DNA from: Pantoea sp. 18069
Lineage (GTDB): Bacteria > Pseudomonadota > Gammaproteobacteria > Burkholderiales > Burkholderiaceae_C
Direction of reading: 5' to 3'
NCBI RefSeq assembly: GCF_902706035.1
Contig: NZ_CACSJA010000045.1
Location: 1-39,928 of the forward strand
Length of the DNA: 39,928 nt
This document shows, in pieces, positions 14,898-24,180 of this stretch (position 1 is its first letter; each line of letters begins with the position of its first letter). Both the position numbers and the translations under genes were made by a program. The notes under the pieces were generated by a model. That model was not told the origin of the DNA. It did no database searches and saw nothing but the letters and a program-made list of their open reading frames with translations.

Positions 14898-17777
14898 TTA
14901 CTTGGTCAGAACAAAACCCTTGAGCTTGGTGAATGCGCCTTCGACCAGCGCCTTTTGCTGTTCTTGGTGCAGGTGCGAATATCCTACGGCAGGCGAGGCG
15001 GATGCGGCGCGGCCGGAGTAGCCGAGCTTCTGTCCTTCGACCATATTCTCGTGGATGTTGTGCTGGATGAAGAACCAGGCGCCCTGGTTCTGCGGCTCGT
15101 CCTGGCACCAGGCAATGTCGGTCACCTGGGGGTACTTCTTGAGCTCGGCGGCGAAAGCCTTGTGCGGGAACGGATAGAGCTGTTCGACGCGGATGATGGC
15201 GACGTCGTCCTGCTCGCGTTCGGCACGCTTCTTCACCAGGTCGTAGTACACCTTGCCGGAGCAGGCGATCACGCGCTTGACCTTGGCGGCGTTGTTCACG
15301 ATGGCCTGGTCTTGCTCGGGGATCACGGTCTGGAAGGCGCCGGTCGTGAACTCGGACAGCGGCGAAGTCGCATCCTTGTTGCGCAGCAGCGACTTGGGCG
15401 TCATGATGATCAGCGGCTTGCGCAGGTTGCGCACCATCTGGCGACGCAGCACATGGAAGATCTGGCTGGCCGTGGTCGGCTGCACGATCTGCATGTTGGT
15501 GTCGGCCGCCAGCTGCATGAAGCGCTCCAGGCGCGCCGAGCTGTGCTCGGGGCCCTGGCCTTCGTAGCCGTGCGGCAGCATCAGCGTCAGGCCGTTGATG
15601 CGGCCCCACTTGACTTCACCCGAGGCGATGAACTGGTCGATCACGACCTGGGCGCCGTTGGCGAAATCGCCGAACTGGGCTTCCCAGATGACCATGGTGC
15701 TGGGATCGTTCGAAGCGTAGCCGTATTCGAAGCCGAGCACGGCCTCTTCCGACAGGATAGAGTCGATCACGACGAACGGGGCCTGGTTCTCGGCGACGTT
15801 CTGCAATGGCACGTAGGAGCCGGTGTCCCACTTTTCGCGCTTCTGGTCATGGATGACCGAATGGCGGTGCGTGAAGGTGCCGCGGCCGCAGTCTTCACCC
15901 GACAGACGCACGGGGTAGCCCGAAGCGACCAGCGAGGCGAAAGCCATGTGCTCGCCCATGCCCCAGTCGACGTTGACGTCGCCGCGGCCCATGGCTGCGC
16001 GGTCGTCATACACCTTCTTGACCAGCGCGTGCGGAGACACGGACTCGGGAATGGTGGTGATCTTCTCGGCCAGGCGCTTCCACTCGGTCAGCGGAATGGC
16101 GGTGTCGCCGGCGTCGGTCCAGGGCTTGCCCAGGAAGGGGCTCCAGTCGACAGCGTATTGGCTCTTGAAGTTGGTCAGCACCGGGTCGGCCGTGTGCTTG
16201 CCTTCGTCGAGCGCGGCGCGGTAGGCCTTGGCCATGTCGTCGCCCAGGGTCTCGCCCAGGCCTTGTGCGGACAGCTTGTCGGCGTACAGCCTGCGCGTGC
16301 CGGGGTGGGCAGCGATCTTCTTGTACATCAGCGGCTGGGTCAGCGCGGGCGTGTCCTGCTCGTTGTGGCCCAGCTTGCGGAAGCAGACGATGTCCACGAC
16401 CACGTCCTTGGCGAATTCCATGCGGAATTCCAGAGCCAGCTGCACGGCCAGAGCCACGGCTTCCGGATCATCGCCGTTGACGTGCAGCACGGGCGACTCG
16501 ATCATCTTCACGATGTCGGTGCAGTACAGCGTCGAGCGCGTATCGCGGGGATCGGACGTCGTGAAGCCGATCTGGTTGTTGATGATGATGTGCACCGTGC
16601 CGCCCGTGGTGTAGCCACGGGTCTGGGCCAGCGCCAGCGTTTCCTGGTTCACGCCCTGGCCGGCAAAGGCCGCGTCGCCGTGCACCAGCACGGGCAGCAC
16701 CTGCTTGCCCAGCGGGTCGCCGCGGCGGTCCATGCGCGCACGCACCGAACCTTCGACCACGGGGTTGACGATTTCGAGGTGCGACGGGTTGAAGGCCAGC
16801 GACAGGTGGACCGGGCCGCCGGCCGTCGACACGTCGGAGCTGAAGCCCTGGTGGTACTTGACGTCGCCCGATGGCAGGTCTTCGGGAGCGGTGTGGTCGA
16901 ACTCGGCGAACAGGTCGCGCGGGGTCTTGCCCAGCGTATTGACCAGCACGTTCAGGCGGCCGCGGTGGGCCATGCCGATGACAATTTCCTGCACGCCCTT
17001 GGAGCCGGCCGACTGGATCAGCTCGTCCATCGCGACGATGAAGCTTTCACCGCCTTCGAGCGAGAAGCGCTTCTGGCCCACGTACTTGGTGTGCAGGAAG
17101 CGCTCCAGGCCTTCGGCTGCCGTGAGGCGGTCGAGAATGCGCTTTTTCTGCGCGGCATCGAACTGGGGCTTGCTGCGGATCGTTTCGAGCTTCTGCTGCC
17201 ACCAGCGTTTCTGGTTCTGGTCGGTGGCATACATGTACTCGGCGCCGATGGCGCCGCAGTAGGTTTCATTGAGCGAGTTGAGCAACTCGCGCAGGGACAT
17301 GGTTTCCTTGCCGAAGAAGGTGTTGCCGACGTTGAACACGATCTCCTGATCGGCGTCGCTGAAGCCGTAGAACGACGGCTCGAGCTCGGGAATCGAGGGG
17401 CGCTCGGTGCGCTTGAGCGGATCGAGATCGGCCCAGCGCTGACCGACATTGCGGTAGGCGGCGATCAGCTGCTGGACAGCCGTGCGCTTGCGGCCCAGCT
17501 CGGAGTCCGCGCCCGAAGCGACGACGACACGCGTGCCGCCTTGCTTGGCGCGCTCGGCGAACGCGTTGACGACCGGCAGGTGGGGCACGTCGCGGGCATT
17601 GGAGCCGTCGACTGCGGGCACATGCTGCAGCGCATCAAAGTATTCGCGCCACGAGTCGGGCACGCTGCCGGGATTGGCAAGATAGTTCTCATACATCTCT
17701 TCGACATACGGTGCATTGCCACCGAAGAGATAGGTATTGCCTTGGTAGGCTTGATAGACAGTTGTCTGATCGCTCAT
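14898..17777 (-). CDS. sucA: 2-oxoglutarate dehydrogenase E1 component
   Basis: Encodes 959 aa, about the usual length. The short N-terminal segment YQGNTYLFGGNAPYVEEMYENYLANPGSVPDSWREYFD is the conserved E2-contact region. The thiamine-diphosphate half contains GMAHRGRLNVLVNTLGK and GDAAFAGQGVNQETLALAQTRGYTTGGTVHIIINNQIGFTTS; the transketolase-like half contains EDCGRGTFTHRHSVIHDQ and LMLPHGYEGQGPEHSSARLERFMQL. It decarboxylates 2-oxoglutarate and succinylates the lipoyl arm of SucB in the TCA cycle. It is first in sucA-sucB-lpdA. A GGAGG lies 10 nt before the start. The long open antisense frames over this gene are GC artefacts. Confidence 0.97.
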   Translation of the reverse strand: MSDQTTVYQAYQGNTYLFGGNAPYVEEMYENYLANPGSVPDSWREYFDALQHVPAVDGSNARDVPHLPVVNAFAERAKQGGTRVVVASGADSELGRKRTAVQQLIAAYRNVGQRWADLDPLKRTERPSIPELEPSFYGFSDADQEIVFNVGNTFFGKETMSLRELLNSLNETYCGAIGAEYMYATDQNQKRWWQQKLETIRSKPQFDAAQKKRILDRLTAAEGLERFLHTKYVGQKRFSLEGGESFIVAMDELIQSAGSKGVQEIVIGMAHRGRLNVLVNTLGKTPRDLFAEFDHTAPEDLPSGDVKYHQGFSSDVSTAGGPVHLSLAFNPSHLEIVNPVVEGSVRARMDRRGDPLGKQVLPVLVHGDAAFAGQGVNQETLALAQTRGYTTGGTVHIIINNQIGFTTSDPRDTRSTLYCTDIVKMIESPVLHVNGDDPEAVALAVQLALEFRMEFAKDVVVDIVCFRKLGHNEQDTPALTQPLMYKKIAAHPGTRRLYADKLSAQGLGETLGDDMAKAYRAALDEGKHTADPVLTNFKSQYAVDWSPFLGKPWTDAGDTAIPLTEWKRLAEKITTIPESVSPHALVKKVYDDRAAMGRGDVNVDWGMGEHMAFASLVASGYPVRLSGEDCGRGTFTHRHSVIHDQKREKWDTGSYVPLQNVAENQAPFVVIDSILSEEAVLGFEYGYASNDPSTMVIWEAQFGDFANGAQVVIDQFIASGEVKWGRINGLTLMLPHGYEGQGPEHSSARLERFMQLAADTNMQIVQPTTASQIFHVLRRQMVRNLRKPLIIMTPKSLLRNKDATSPLSEFTTGAFQTVIPEQDQAIVNNAAKVKRVIACSGKVYYDLVKKRAEREQDDVAIIRVEQLYPFPHKAFAAELKKYPQVTDIAWCQDEPQNQGAWFFIQHNIHENMVEGQKLGYSGRAASASPAVGYSHLHQEQQKALVEGAFTKLKGFVLTK

Positions 17778-17984
17778 ATTCCGCTGACCTCCGCTTTCCT
17801 GGAGAAAGCATTAGCTGGTTGGTAGACCTTCCGCGACACGGCTTTACCGATTGGCGGATGCGACTGTGGCATGGGGAAGGGCCTTGGTTGCGCCCGCCAT
17901 TGTGCCACCGAACCGGCAAGGCCACTCCATCCGACGCAACGCGGGTCGATTACATTTGCAACTATATCCAACGCAGCTGCGCCC

Positions 17985-19073
17985 ATGAAAAGCACTACTC
18001 TCTATCACCGCGTGTTTCTGCTGTTGCTGTGCCTCGTCACCGCAGGCTTCTTCGCCATTCTCTGGCCCTTCCTGGGCGCGGTGTTCTGGGGCGTCTCGCT
18101 GGCCGTGCTGTTTGCCCCCATGCACCAGCGCCTGCTCGCACGCATGCCGCGCAGGCCGACCCTGGCGGCGCTGGCCACGCTGGGCCTGTGCCTGCTGATC
18201 GTCATTTTGCCGCTGGTGCTGATCGGCGCCTCGCTGGTGCGCGAGGCGGCACTGATCTATCAAAACCTCTCCACCGGCGAGATCAACGTCGGCGCGTATT
18301 TCCAGCAGATCATGTCCGCCCTGCCCGCCTGGGCCACGCGCGCGCTCGAAGGGCTGGGCCTGGCGTCGGTCACCGAAGTCCAGGAAAAGCTCTCGAGCGT
18401 CGCCGTGCAGGCCAGCAAGATCGCGGCCACGCAGGCCGTGGGCATAGGGCAGAACACGCTGGGCTTCATCGTGAGCTTCGCCATCATGCTGTACCTGCTG
18501 TTCTTCCTGCTGCGCGACGGCGCCCAGCTCGCCCGGCGCATCCGCCATGCGCTGCCGCTGGAGCCTTCGCACAAGGCCGCGCTGGCCAGCAAGTTCACCA
18601 CCGTGGTGCGCGCCACCATCAAGGGCAACCTGGCCGTCGCGATGGCCCAGGGCGCGCTCGGCGGGCTGATCTTCTGGCTGCTCGACATCCAGGGGCCCGT
18701 GCTCTGGGCCGTGGTCATGGCCTTCCTGTCGCTGCTGCCCGCCGTGGGCGCGGGCCTGATCTGGGGGCCGGTGGCGCTGTATTTCTTCGCCACCGGCGAC
18801 ATCGTCAAAGGCAGCATTCTTGCGGCCTATGGCGTGCTGGTGATCGGCCTGGTCGACAACGTGCTGCGCCCTGTGCTGGTCGGCAAGGACACCAAGATGC
18901 CCGACTACGTGGTGCTGATCTCCACGCTCGGCGGCATGTCGCTGTTCGGCCTCACGGGCTTCGTCATCGGCCCGCTGATCGCCGCGCTGTTCATCGCGGT
19001 CTGGGACCTGTTCAGCCAGGACCTGAAATCCGTCACCGACGACGCTGCGGCGCCATTGCCTCCCAAGGGCTGA
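17985..19073 (+). CDS. AI-2E-transporter-family membrane protein (YdiK-like)
   Basis: Encodes 362 aa from ATG 17985 (MKSTTLYHRVFLLLLCLVTAG); longer in-frame starts would put an unlikely polar tail before the first helix. It has seven to eight membrane segments in the family pattern: two N-terminal helices, an amphipathic loop region (residues about 85-150, TEVQEKLSSVAVQASKIAATQAVG), then TM pairs with AMAQGALGGLIFWLLDIQGPVLWAVVMAFLSLLPAVGAGLIWGPVALYFF and the conserved GLVDNVLRPVLVGKDTKMPDYVVLISTLGG. Family members include Na+/H+ antiporters and putative AI-2 exporters; substrate here is unknown. It is divergent from sucA across a 207-bp gap holding both promoters. Confidence 0.85.
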   Translation: MKSTTLYHRVFLLLLCLVTAGFFAILWPFLGAVFWGVSLAVLFAPMHQRLLARMPRRPTLAALATLGLCLLIVILPLVLIGASLVREAALIYQNLSTGEINVGAYFQQIMSALPAWATRALEGLGLASVTEVQEKLSSVAVQASKIAATQAVGIGQNTLGFIVSFAIMLYLLFFLLRDGAQLARRIRHALPLEPSHKAALASKFTTVVRATIKGNLAVAMAQGALGGLIFWLLDIQGPVLWAVVMAFLSLLPAVGAGLIWGPVALYFFATGDIVKGSILAAYGVLVIGLVDNVLRPVLVGKDTKMPDYVVLISTLGGMSLFGLTGFVIGPLIAALFIAVWDLFSQDLKSVTDDAAAPLPPKG

Positions 19074-19344
19074 GACCCGCTTTGCGTGGCCTGCAGCGTG
19101 CTGCGCGGGGGCGCGCAAGCACCAGCTTTTGCGCGTTCCGACAAATAGGCGACGCAGCGCGCAAATAAAGCACGATACGTCTTGCACAAAAACCACAGGC
19201 CATAAGAATGGCTTTGGACGATATGTCAAGCAAGCAAGAGAACCCGACAACGGGCCTGCGGCAGTGGCGCTCAGTGGCATAGGATGAAGTTGTTACTTCT
19301 AGAATCCAGCATACAAGCGTCCACATTAAAAAAAGGTACCCCCC

Positions 19345-22300
19345 ATGGTGCAATTTTCCAGACGCCAGTTCATGAAAGTGACTGGCTCCAGTCTGGCCGC
19401 ATCCAGCTTGGCAGTCATGGGCTTCTCGCCCACCGCTGCCCTTGCTGAGGTGCGCCAGTTCAAGCTGGCCGCGACCACGGTCACGCGCCAAACCTGTACC
19501 TACTGTTCCGTAGGCTGCGGCATCCTGATGTATTCGCTCGGCGATGGCTCCAAGAACGCCAAGCTGTCGGTCATCCACGTCGAAGGCGATCCGGACCACC
19601 CGGTCAACCGCGGCACGCTGTGCCCCAAGGGCGCGTCGCTGCTGGATTTCGTCCACAGCCCCAGCCGCCTCAAGTACCCCGAATACCGCGCGCCCGGCTC
19701 GACCGAGTGGAAGCGCATGTCGTGGGACGAGGCGCTGACCCGCATCACCAAGCTGCTCAAGGACGACCGCGACGCGAACTTCGTCGAGCAAAACGACAAG
19801 GGCCAGACAGTCAACCGCTGGCTCACCACCGGCATGCTGGCCGCTTCGGCCTCCAGCAATGAAGCCGGTTACATCACGCACAAAGTGGCCCGTTCCTGGG
19901 GCCTTCTTGCACTCGACAACCAAGCACGTGTCTGACACGGCCCGACGGTGGCAGGTCTTGCCCCGACGTTTGGCCGTGGAGCGATGACGAACCATTGGGT
20001 CGACATCAAGAACGCGGACGTTATTTTGATCATGGGCGGCAATGCCGCTGAAGCCCACCCCTGCGGCTTCAAATGGGTGACCGAAGCGAAGGAGCACAAC
20101 AATGCGCACTTCATGGTGGTCGACCCGCGCTTCAACCGATCCGCATCGGTTGCCGATTTCTATGCCCCCATCCGGTCGGGCAGCGACATCGTGTTCCTTG
20201 GCGCAGTCATCAACTATCTGCTGACAAACAACAAGATCCATCACGAATACGTGAGGAACTACACCGACTTCACCTATATCGTGAAGGAGGACTTCGCGTT
20301 CGACGAAGGCATCTTCGCGGGCTACGACCCCGAAAAGCGCACCTACGACAAATCCTCGTGGGACTATGAGCTCGATGCCGACGGCTATGTGCAGGTCGAT
20401 GCGACGCTGGAGCACCCGCGCTGCGTCTACCAGTGGCTCAAGCGCCACTACGCGAGCTACACGCCCGAAAAGGTCGAGAGCATCTGCGGCACGCCTATCC
20501 CGAAGTTCCTGCATGTGTGCGAACAGCTGGCGTCGACGGCCGAGTCGGGCCGGGTCGCGACCATCCTCTACGCGCTGGGCTGGACACAGCACACGACCGG
20601 CGCGCAGATCCTGCGCACCGGCGCGATGATCCAGCTGCTGCTGGGCAACATCGGCGTCGCGGGCGGCGGCATGAACGCCTTGCGCGGTCACTCCAACATC
20701 CAGGGCCTCACGGACCTGGGCATCCTGTCGGCCAGCCTGCCGGGCTACCTGTCGCTGCCCAACGAAGGCGAGCAGGAGTACCAGAAGTACATCGACGCGC
20801 GCACGCCCAAGGCCATGCGCCCGGGCCAGATGAACTACTGGTCGAACACGCCCAAGTTCCATGTGAGCCTGATGAAGGCCTGGTACGGACCGGCGGCGAC
20901 GGCCGAGAACAACTGGGCTTTCGACTATCTGCCCAAGCTCGACCGGCAGTACGACATGCTGCAGATCTTCGACATGATGAACCAGGGCAAGGTCAACGGC
21001 TATATCGCCCAGGGCTTCAACCCGCTGGCCGCGCTGGCCAACAGCAACAATGTGCGCAAGGGCCTGTCCCAGCTCAAGTTCCTGGTCATCATGGACCCGC
21101 TGGTCACCGAAACTTCCGAGTTCTGGATGAACCACGGCGAGTTCAACGATGTCGACAGCGCAGCCATCCAGACCGAAGTCTTCCGCCTGCCGACCACCTG
21201 CTTCGCCGAGGAAGATGGCGCGGTGGTGAGCTCGTCGCGCGTGCTGCAGTGGCACTGGAAGGCGGCCGAGCCGCCGGGCGAGGCCAGGACCGACATCGCC
21301 ATCATGTCGGCGCTGCACCTGCGCCTGAAGGCGGCCTATGCCAAGGACGGCGGCAAGTTCCCCGACCCCATTGCCAACCTGTACTGGCCCTACGCCCAGG
21401 CTGCGCACCCGTCTTCGGAAGAAGTCGCCAAGGAGTACAACGGCCGCGCGCTGGTCGACCTGTTCGACCCCAAGGACCCGACCAGGCTGATACGCAAGGC
21501 CGGCGAGCAACTGGCCGGCTTCGGCGAAATGCGCGACGATGGCACGACGCTGGGCGGCTGCTGGGTCTGGTCCGGCTGCTGGACGTCCTCGGGCAACCAG
21601 ATGGCCCGGCGCGACAACTCCGACCCGACGGGCATAGGCAACACGCTCAACTGGGCCTGGGCCTGGCCGGCCAACCGGCGCGTGCTCTACAACCGCGCCT
21701 CCTGCGACCTGCAGGGCAAGGCCTTCAACCCGAACCGCAAGCTCGTCGAGTGGAACGGCAAGGCCTGGGCCGGCGCCGACGTGCCCGACATCGCGGTGAC
21801 CATGGACCCGGCCACGGTCGGCCCGTTCATCATGAACCCCGAAGGCGTGGCGCGCTTCTTCGCGCGCAAGGGCATGAACGAAGGGCCGTTCCCCACGCAC
21901 TACGAGGCGTTCGACAACCCGCTGGGCTACAACCCGATGTACCCGGAGAACAAGCTCGCGGTCATCAACCCCGCGGCGCGCATCCTCGAATCCACCAAGG
22001 GCACGGACGGCACGGCCGCCGAGTACCCGCACGTGGGCACGACGTACCGCCTGACCGAGCATTTCCACTACTGGACCAAGCATGTTCAGCTGAACAACAT
22101 CATTCAGCCCGAACAGTTCGTCGAAATCGGCGAAGCGCTGGCGCAGGAGCTGGGAATCGCCACCGGACAGCAGGTCAAGGTGAGTTCCAAGCGCGGCTTC
22201 GTCAAGGCCGCGGCCGTGGTGACCAAGCGCCTCAAGGCCATGCAGATCGAAGGCAAGACTGTGCACCATGTCGGCATCCCCATCCACTGGGGCTTCTCGT

Positions 22301-22410
22301 CGACCGGGCGCAAGGGCTATATGGCCAACAATCTCACGGCATCGATTGGTGACGGCAACAGCAACACACCAGAATCCAAAACCTTCCTCGTGAAGGTGGA
22401 AAAGGCCTAA
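19345..22410 (+). CDS. fdnG: Selenocysteine-containing formate dehydrogenase-N/O, catalytic alpha subunit
   Basis: Encodes 1021 aa when TGA 19933-19935 (codon 197) is read as selenocysteine; the frame is otherwise open from ATG 19345 to TAA 22408-22410. The Sec context VUHGPTVAGLAPTFGRGAMTNHW is that of FdnG-type enzymes, where Sec ligates the Mo/W-bis-MGD. A Tat signal (SRRQFMK at residues 5-11, cleaved near ALAE) predicts periplasmic export. C51, C54, C58 and C93 bind a 4Fe-4S cluster. The C-terminal molydopterin-binding domain is complete (HFHYWTKHVQL, PIHWGF). It oxidises formate to CO2 and passes electrons to FdnH and FdnI. AAAGG precedes the start. An automatic caller would split it into two ORFs. 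Confidence 0.96.
19933..19977 (+). promoter_or_regulatory. UGA selenocysteine codon and bacterial SECIS hairpin
   Basis: The in-frame TGA (19933-19935) is followed at once by a stem-loop inside the coding sequence. The outer stem is ACGGCC 19937-19942 with GGCCGT 19972-19977. The apical stem is CGG-U-GGCA 19946-19953 with UGCC-CCG 19959-19965, having a single bulged U (19949) and a GGUCU pentaloop (19954-19958). The bulged U and GGUCU loop are the recognition features of the E. coli fdhF/fdnG SECIS bound by SelB. All matching trans factors are encoded downstream. Confidence 0.95.
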
Positions 22411-22420
22411 GGAGTAGCTG

Positions 22421-23362
22421 ATGTCTTCTACACACTCTCTCGATATCAAGCGCCGCTCGGCGACCACCACCCCCTCGCCCAGCGTGCGCGAAACGCACTC
22501 GGGCGAAGTGGCCAAGCTGATCGACGTCTCCAAGTGCATTGGCTGCAAGGCCTGCCAGACCGCCTGCATGGAGTGGAACGATCTGCGCGACGAAGTGGGC
22601 ACGCTGGCTGCCGGCGTGTATGACAACCCGACCGACCTCACGGCCGACTCGTGGACCGTCATGCGCTTCACCGAGTACGAAAACGAGGCCACGGGCAACC
22701 TGGAATGGCTGATCCGCAAGGACGGCTGCATGCACTGCGAAGACCCGGGCTGCCTCAAGGCCTGCCCGTCGCCCGGCGCCATCCTGCAGTACAGCAACGG
22801 CATCGTCGACTTCCAGCAGGAAAACTGCGTGGGCTGCGGCTACTGCGTGACCGGCTGCCCGTTCAACATCCCGCGCATCTCGAAGAAGGACCACAAGGCC
22901 TACAAGTGCACGCTGTGCTCCGACCGCGTGGCCGTGGGGCGCGAGCCGGCCTGCGTCAAGACCTGCCCGACCGGCGCCATCCAGTTCGGCACCAAGGAGG
23001 CAATGAAGGAGCACGCCGAGCACCGCATCGCGGACCTGAACCGCCGCGGCTTCGACAAGGCAGGCCTCTACGACCCGCCGGGCGTGGGCGGCACGCACGT
23101 GATGTATGTGCTGCACCATGCCGACAAGCCCTCGCTCTACAAGGGCCTGCCGGATGATCCGAAGATCAGCCCCATGGTTGCCTTGTGGAAGGGCGTGGCC
23201 AAGCCGCTGGCGCTGGCCGCGCTGGGCGCGGCGGCCGTGGGCAGCTTCTTCCACTACGTGACCAAGGGCCCGCACGACGTGCCCGCGGAACTCGAGCGCG
23301 AGGAAGATCGCATGGAAGAACGGCTTGAGCAGCAGATGCTCGACAAGGAGGACGCAAAATGA
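22421..23362 (+). CDS. fdnH: Formate dehydrogenase-N/O iron-sulfur beta subunit
   Basis: Encodes 313 aa. It carries four 4Fe-4S ferredoxin-type Cys clusters: CIGCKACQTAC (C39, C42, C45, C49), CMHCEDPGCLKACP, CVGCGYCVTGCP and CTLCSDRVAVGREPACVKTCP. A single C-terminal membrane helix (VAKPLALAALGAAAVGSFFHYV) anchors it, as in FdnH/FdoH, and is followed by an acidic tail. It carries electrons from the periplasmic alpha subunit to the membrane cytochrome b. It starts 10 bp after fdnG with an AAGGAG ribosome site and overlaps fdnI by 4 bp. Confidence 0.96.
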   Translation: MSSTHSLDIKRRSATTTPSPSVRETHSGEVAKLIDVSKCIGCKACQTACMEWNDLRDEVGTLAAGVYDNPTDLTADSWTVMRFTEYENEATGNLEWLIRKDGCMHCEDPGCLKACPSPGAILQYSNGIVDFQQENCVGCGYCVTGCPFNIPRISKKDHKAYKCTLCSDRVAVGREPACVKTCPTGAIQFGTKEAMKEHAEHRIADLNRRGFDKAGLYDPPGVGGTHVMYVLHHADKPSLYKGLPDDPKISPMVALWKGVAKPLALAALGAAAVGSFFHYVTKGPHDVPAELEREEDRMEERLEQQMLDKEDAK

Positions 23363-23985
23363 AGCGCAGCCCCCGTGACCTCAAGCGCTACACCGCCGGT
23401 GAGCGCGCCAACCACTGGTTGGTGGCCATCACTTTCGTGCTGCTGGCGCTGTCCGGCCTGGCGTTCTTTCACCCGGCCTTCTTCCCGCTGACGCAGCTGT
23501 TCGGCGGCGGCCCCTGGACGCGCATTCTCCACCCCTATATAGGGGTGGTGATGGCGCTGGGCTTCGTGCTGATGGTGGTCCGCTTCTGGCGGCTCAACAT
23601 CATCCGCGCACGCGACCGCCAGTGGCTCAAGGAAGCACCGAAGCTTGTCACCGAAGAGCACCATGTGATGCCCGAGCAGGACAAGTACAACGGCGGCCAG
23701 AAAGTGCTGTTCTGGCTGCTCGTGGCGTCGATGCTGGGCCTGACGATCTCGGGCGCGCTGATGTGGCGCGCCTGGTGGGACCTGCCGGTGGAGCTGGTGC
23801 GCGCCAGCGTCGTGCTGCACGCGGTATCGGCATTCGCGCTGTTCGGCCTGATCATCCTGCACATCTATGCGGCCATCTGGACGCGCGGCACGCTGCGCGC
23901 CATGGTCTACGGCACGGTGAACCGGGCCTGGGCCAAGTACCATCATCCTATTTGGTACCGTCGCATCACTGGGGAAAAAGAGTAG
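23359..23985 (+). CDS. fdnI: Formate dehydrogenase-N/O cytochrome b556 gamma subunit
   Basis: Encodes 208 aa with four predicted membrane helices: HWLVAITFVLLALSGLAFF, IGVVMALGFVLMVVRFW, VLFWLLVASMLGLTISGALM and VVLHAVSAFALFGLIILHIYAAIW. Conserved His residues in helices 1, 2 and 4 (for example ANHWLVAIT, HPYIGVV, LHAVSA, ILHIYA) fit the two b-heme sites and the quinone site of the family. It passes electrons from FdnH to the quinone pool. ATGA overlap with fdnH shows coupling. The stop is followed by a GC-rich repeat region before fdhE. Confidence 0.94.
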   Translation: MKRSPRDLKRYTAGERANHWLVAITFVLLALSGLAFFHPAFFPLTQLFGGGPWTRILHPYIGVVMALGFVLMVVRFWRLNIIRARDRQWLKEAPKLVTEEHHVMPEQDKYNGGQKVLFWLLVASMLGLTISGALMWRAWWDLPVELVRASVVLHAVSAFALFGLIILHIYAAIWTRGTLRAMVYGTVNRAWAKYHHPIWYRRITGEKE

Positions 23986-23988
23986 CAC

Positions 23989-24110
23989 CCCCTGAGCCGC
24001 TTACGCCGGATGGCCGGCCCCGGCTTCCCCCTCTCAACCTTCGGTGGAGGGGGACGGCACCCTCGCTGCGGGGCGGCCCTTGCTCGGTGCCCCTGAGCTG
24101 GGGCCCGCCA
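23989..24110. repeat. Comamonadaceae-type GC-rich intergenic repeat element
   Basis: The gap after fdnI begins CACCCCCTGAGCCGCTTACG, contains an inverted repeat CCCCCTC (24029-24035 region) with GAGGGGG, then GACGGCACCCTCGCTGCGGG and GGCGGCCCTTGCTCGGTGCC. From memory this wording recurs between genes in Acidovorax/Comamonas-type genomes, REP-like. Only this copy is in the window, so repetitiveness cannot be shown here. Confidence 0.45.
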
Positions 24111-24130
24111 GTTTCGAGGAATCCGCCCTG

Positions 24131-24160
24131 CCGCCGGACGCCATCATGGCGTGCCGGCGG
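24131..24160 (+). promoter_or_regulatory. Strong hairpin just upstream of fdhE
   Basis: CCGCCGG-ACGCC pairs with GGCGT-G-CCGGCGG around an ATCAT loop: 12 pairs with one bulged G. It ends 20 nt before the fdhE start codon. No U-tract, so more likely an mRNA stability or translation-control element, or part of the intergenic repeat, than a terminator. Confidence 0.4.
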
Positions 24161-24180
24161 CACTTATTTGGAAAGACACC

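Noticed and set aside
13686..17825. 1379-codon open frame on the plus strand
   Set aside because: Antisense to sucB and sucA, which are unmistakable; open only because of GC-rich codon bias.
19074..19344. Sigma-54 or FNR-type promoter before fdnG
   Set aside because: I searched for a TGGC-N-TGC pair and a TTGAT-N4-ATCAA box and saw no convincing match; TTGTTA with ATACAA near 19290-19316 is only a weak sigma-70-like pair.
19933..19935. Nonsense mutation or pseudogene in fdnG
   Set aside because: Sec context, SECIS hairpin and the whole Sec machinery nearby show it is a selenocysteine codon.
19033..22803. 1256-codon open frame on the minus strand over fdnG
   Set aside because: Low-complexity His/Arg/Val/Gly translation with no domain pattern; fdnG on the plus strand explains the region.
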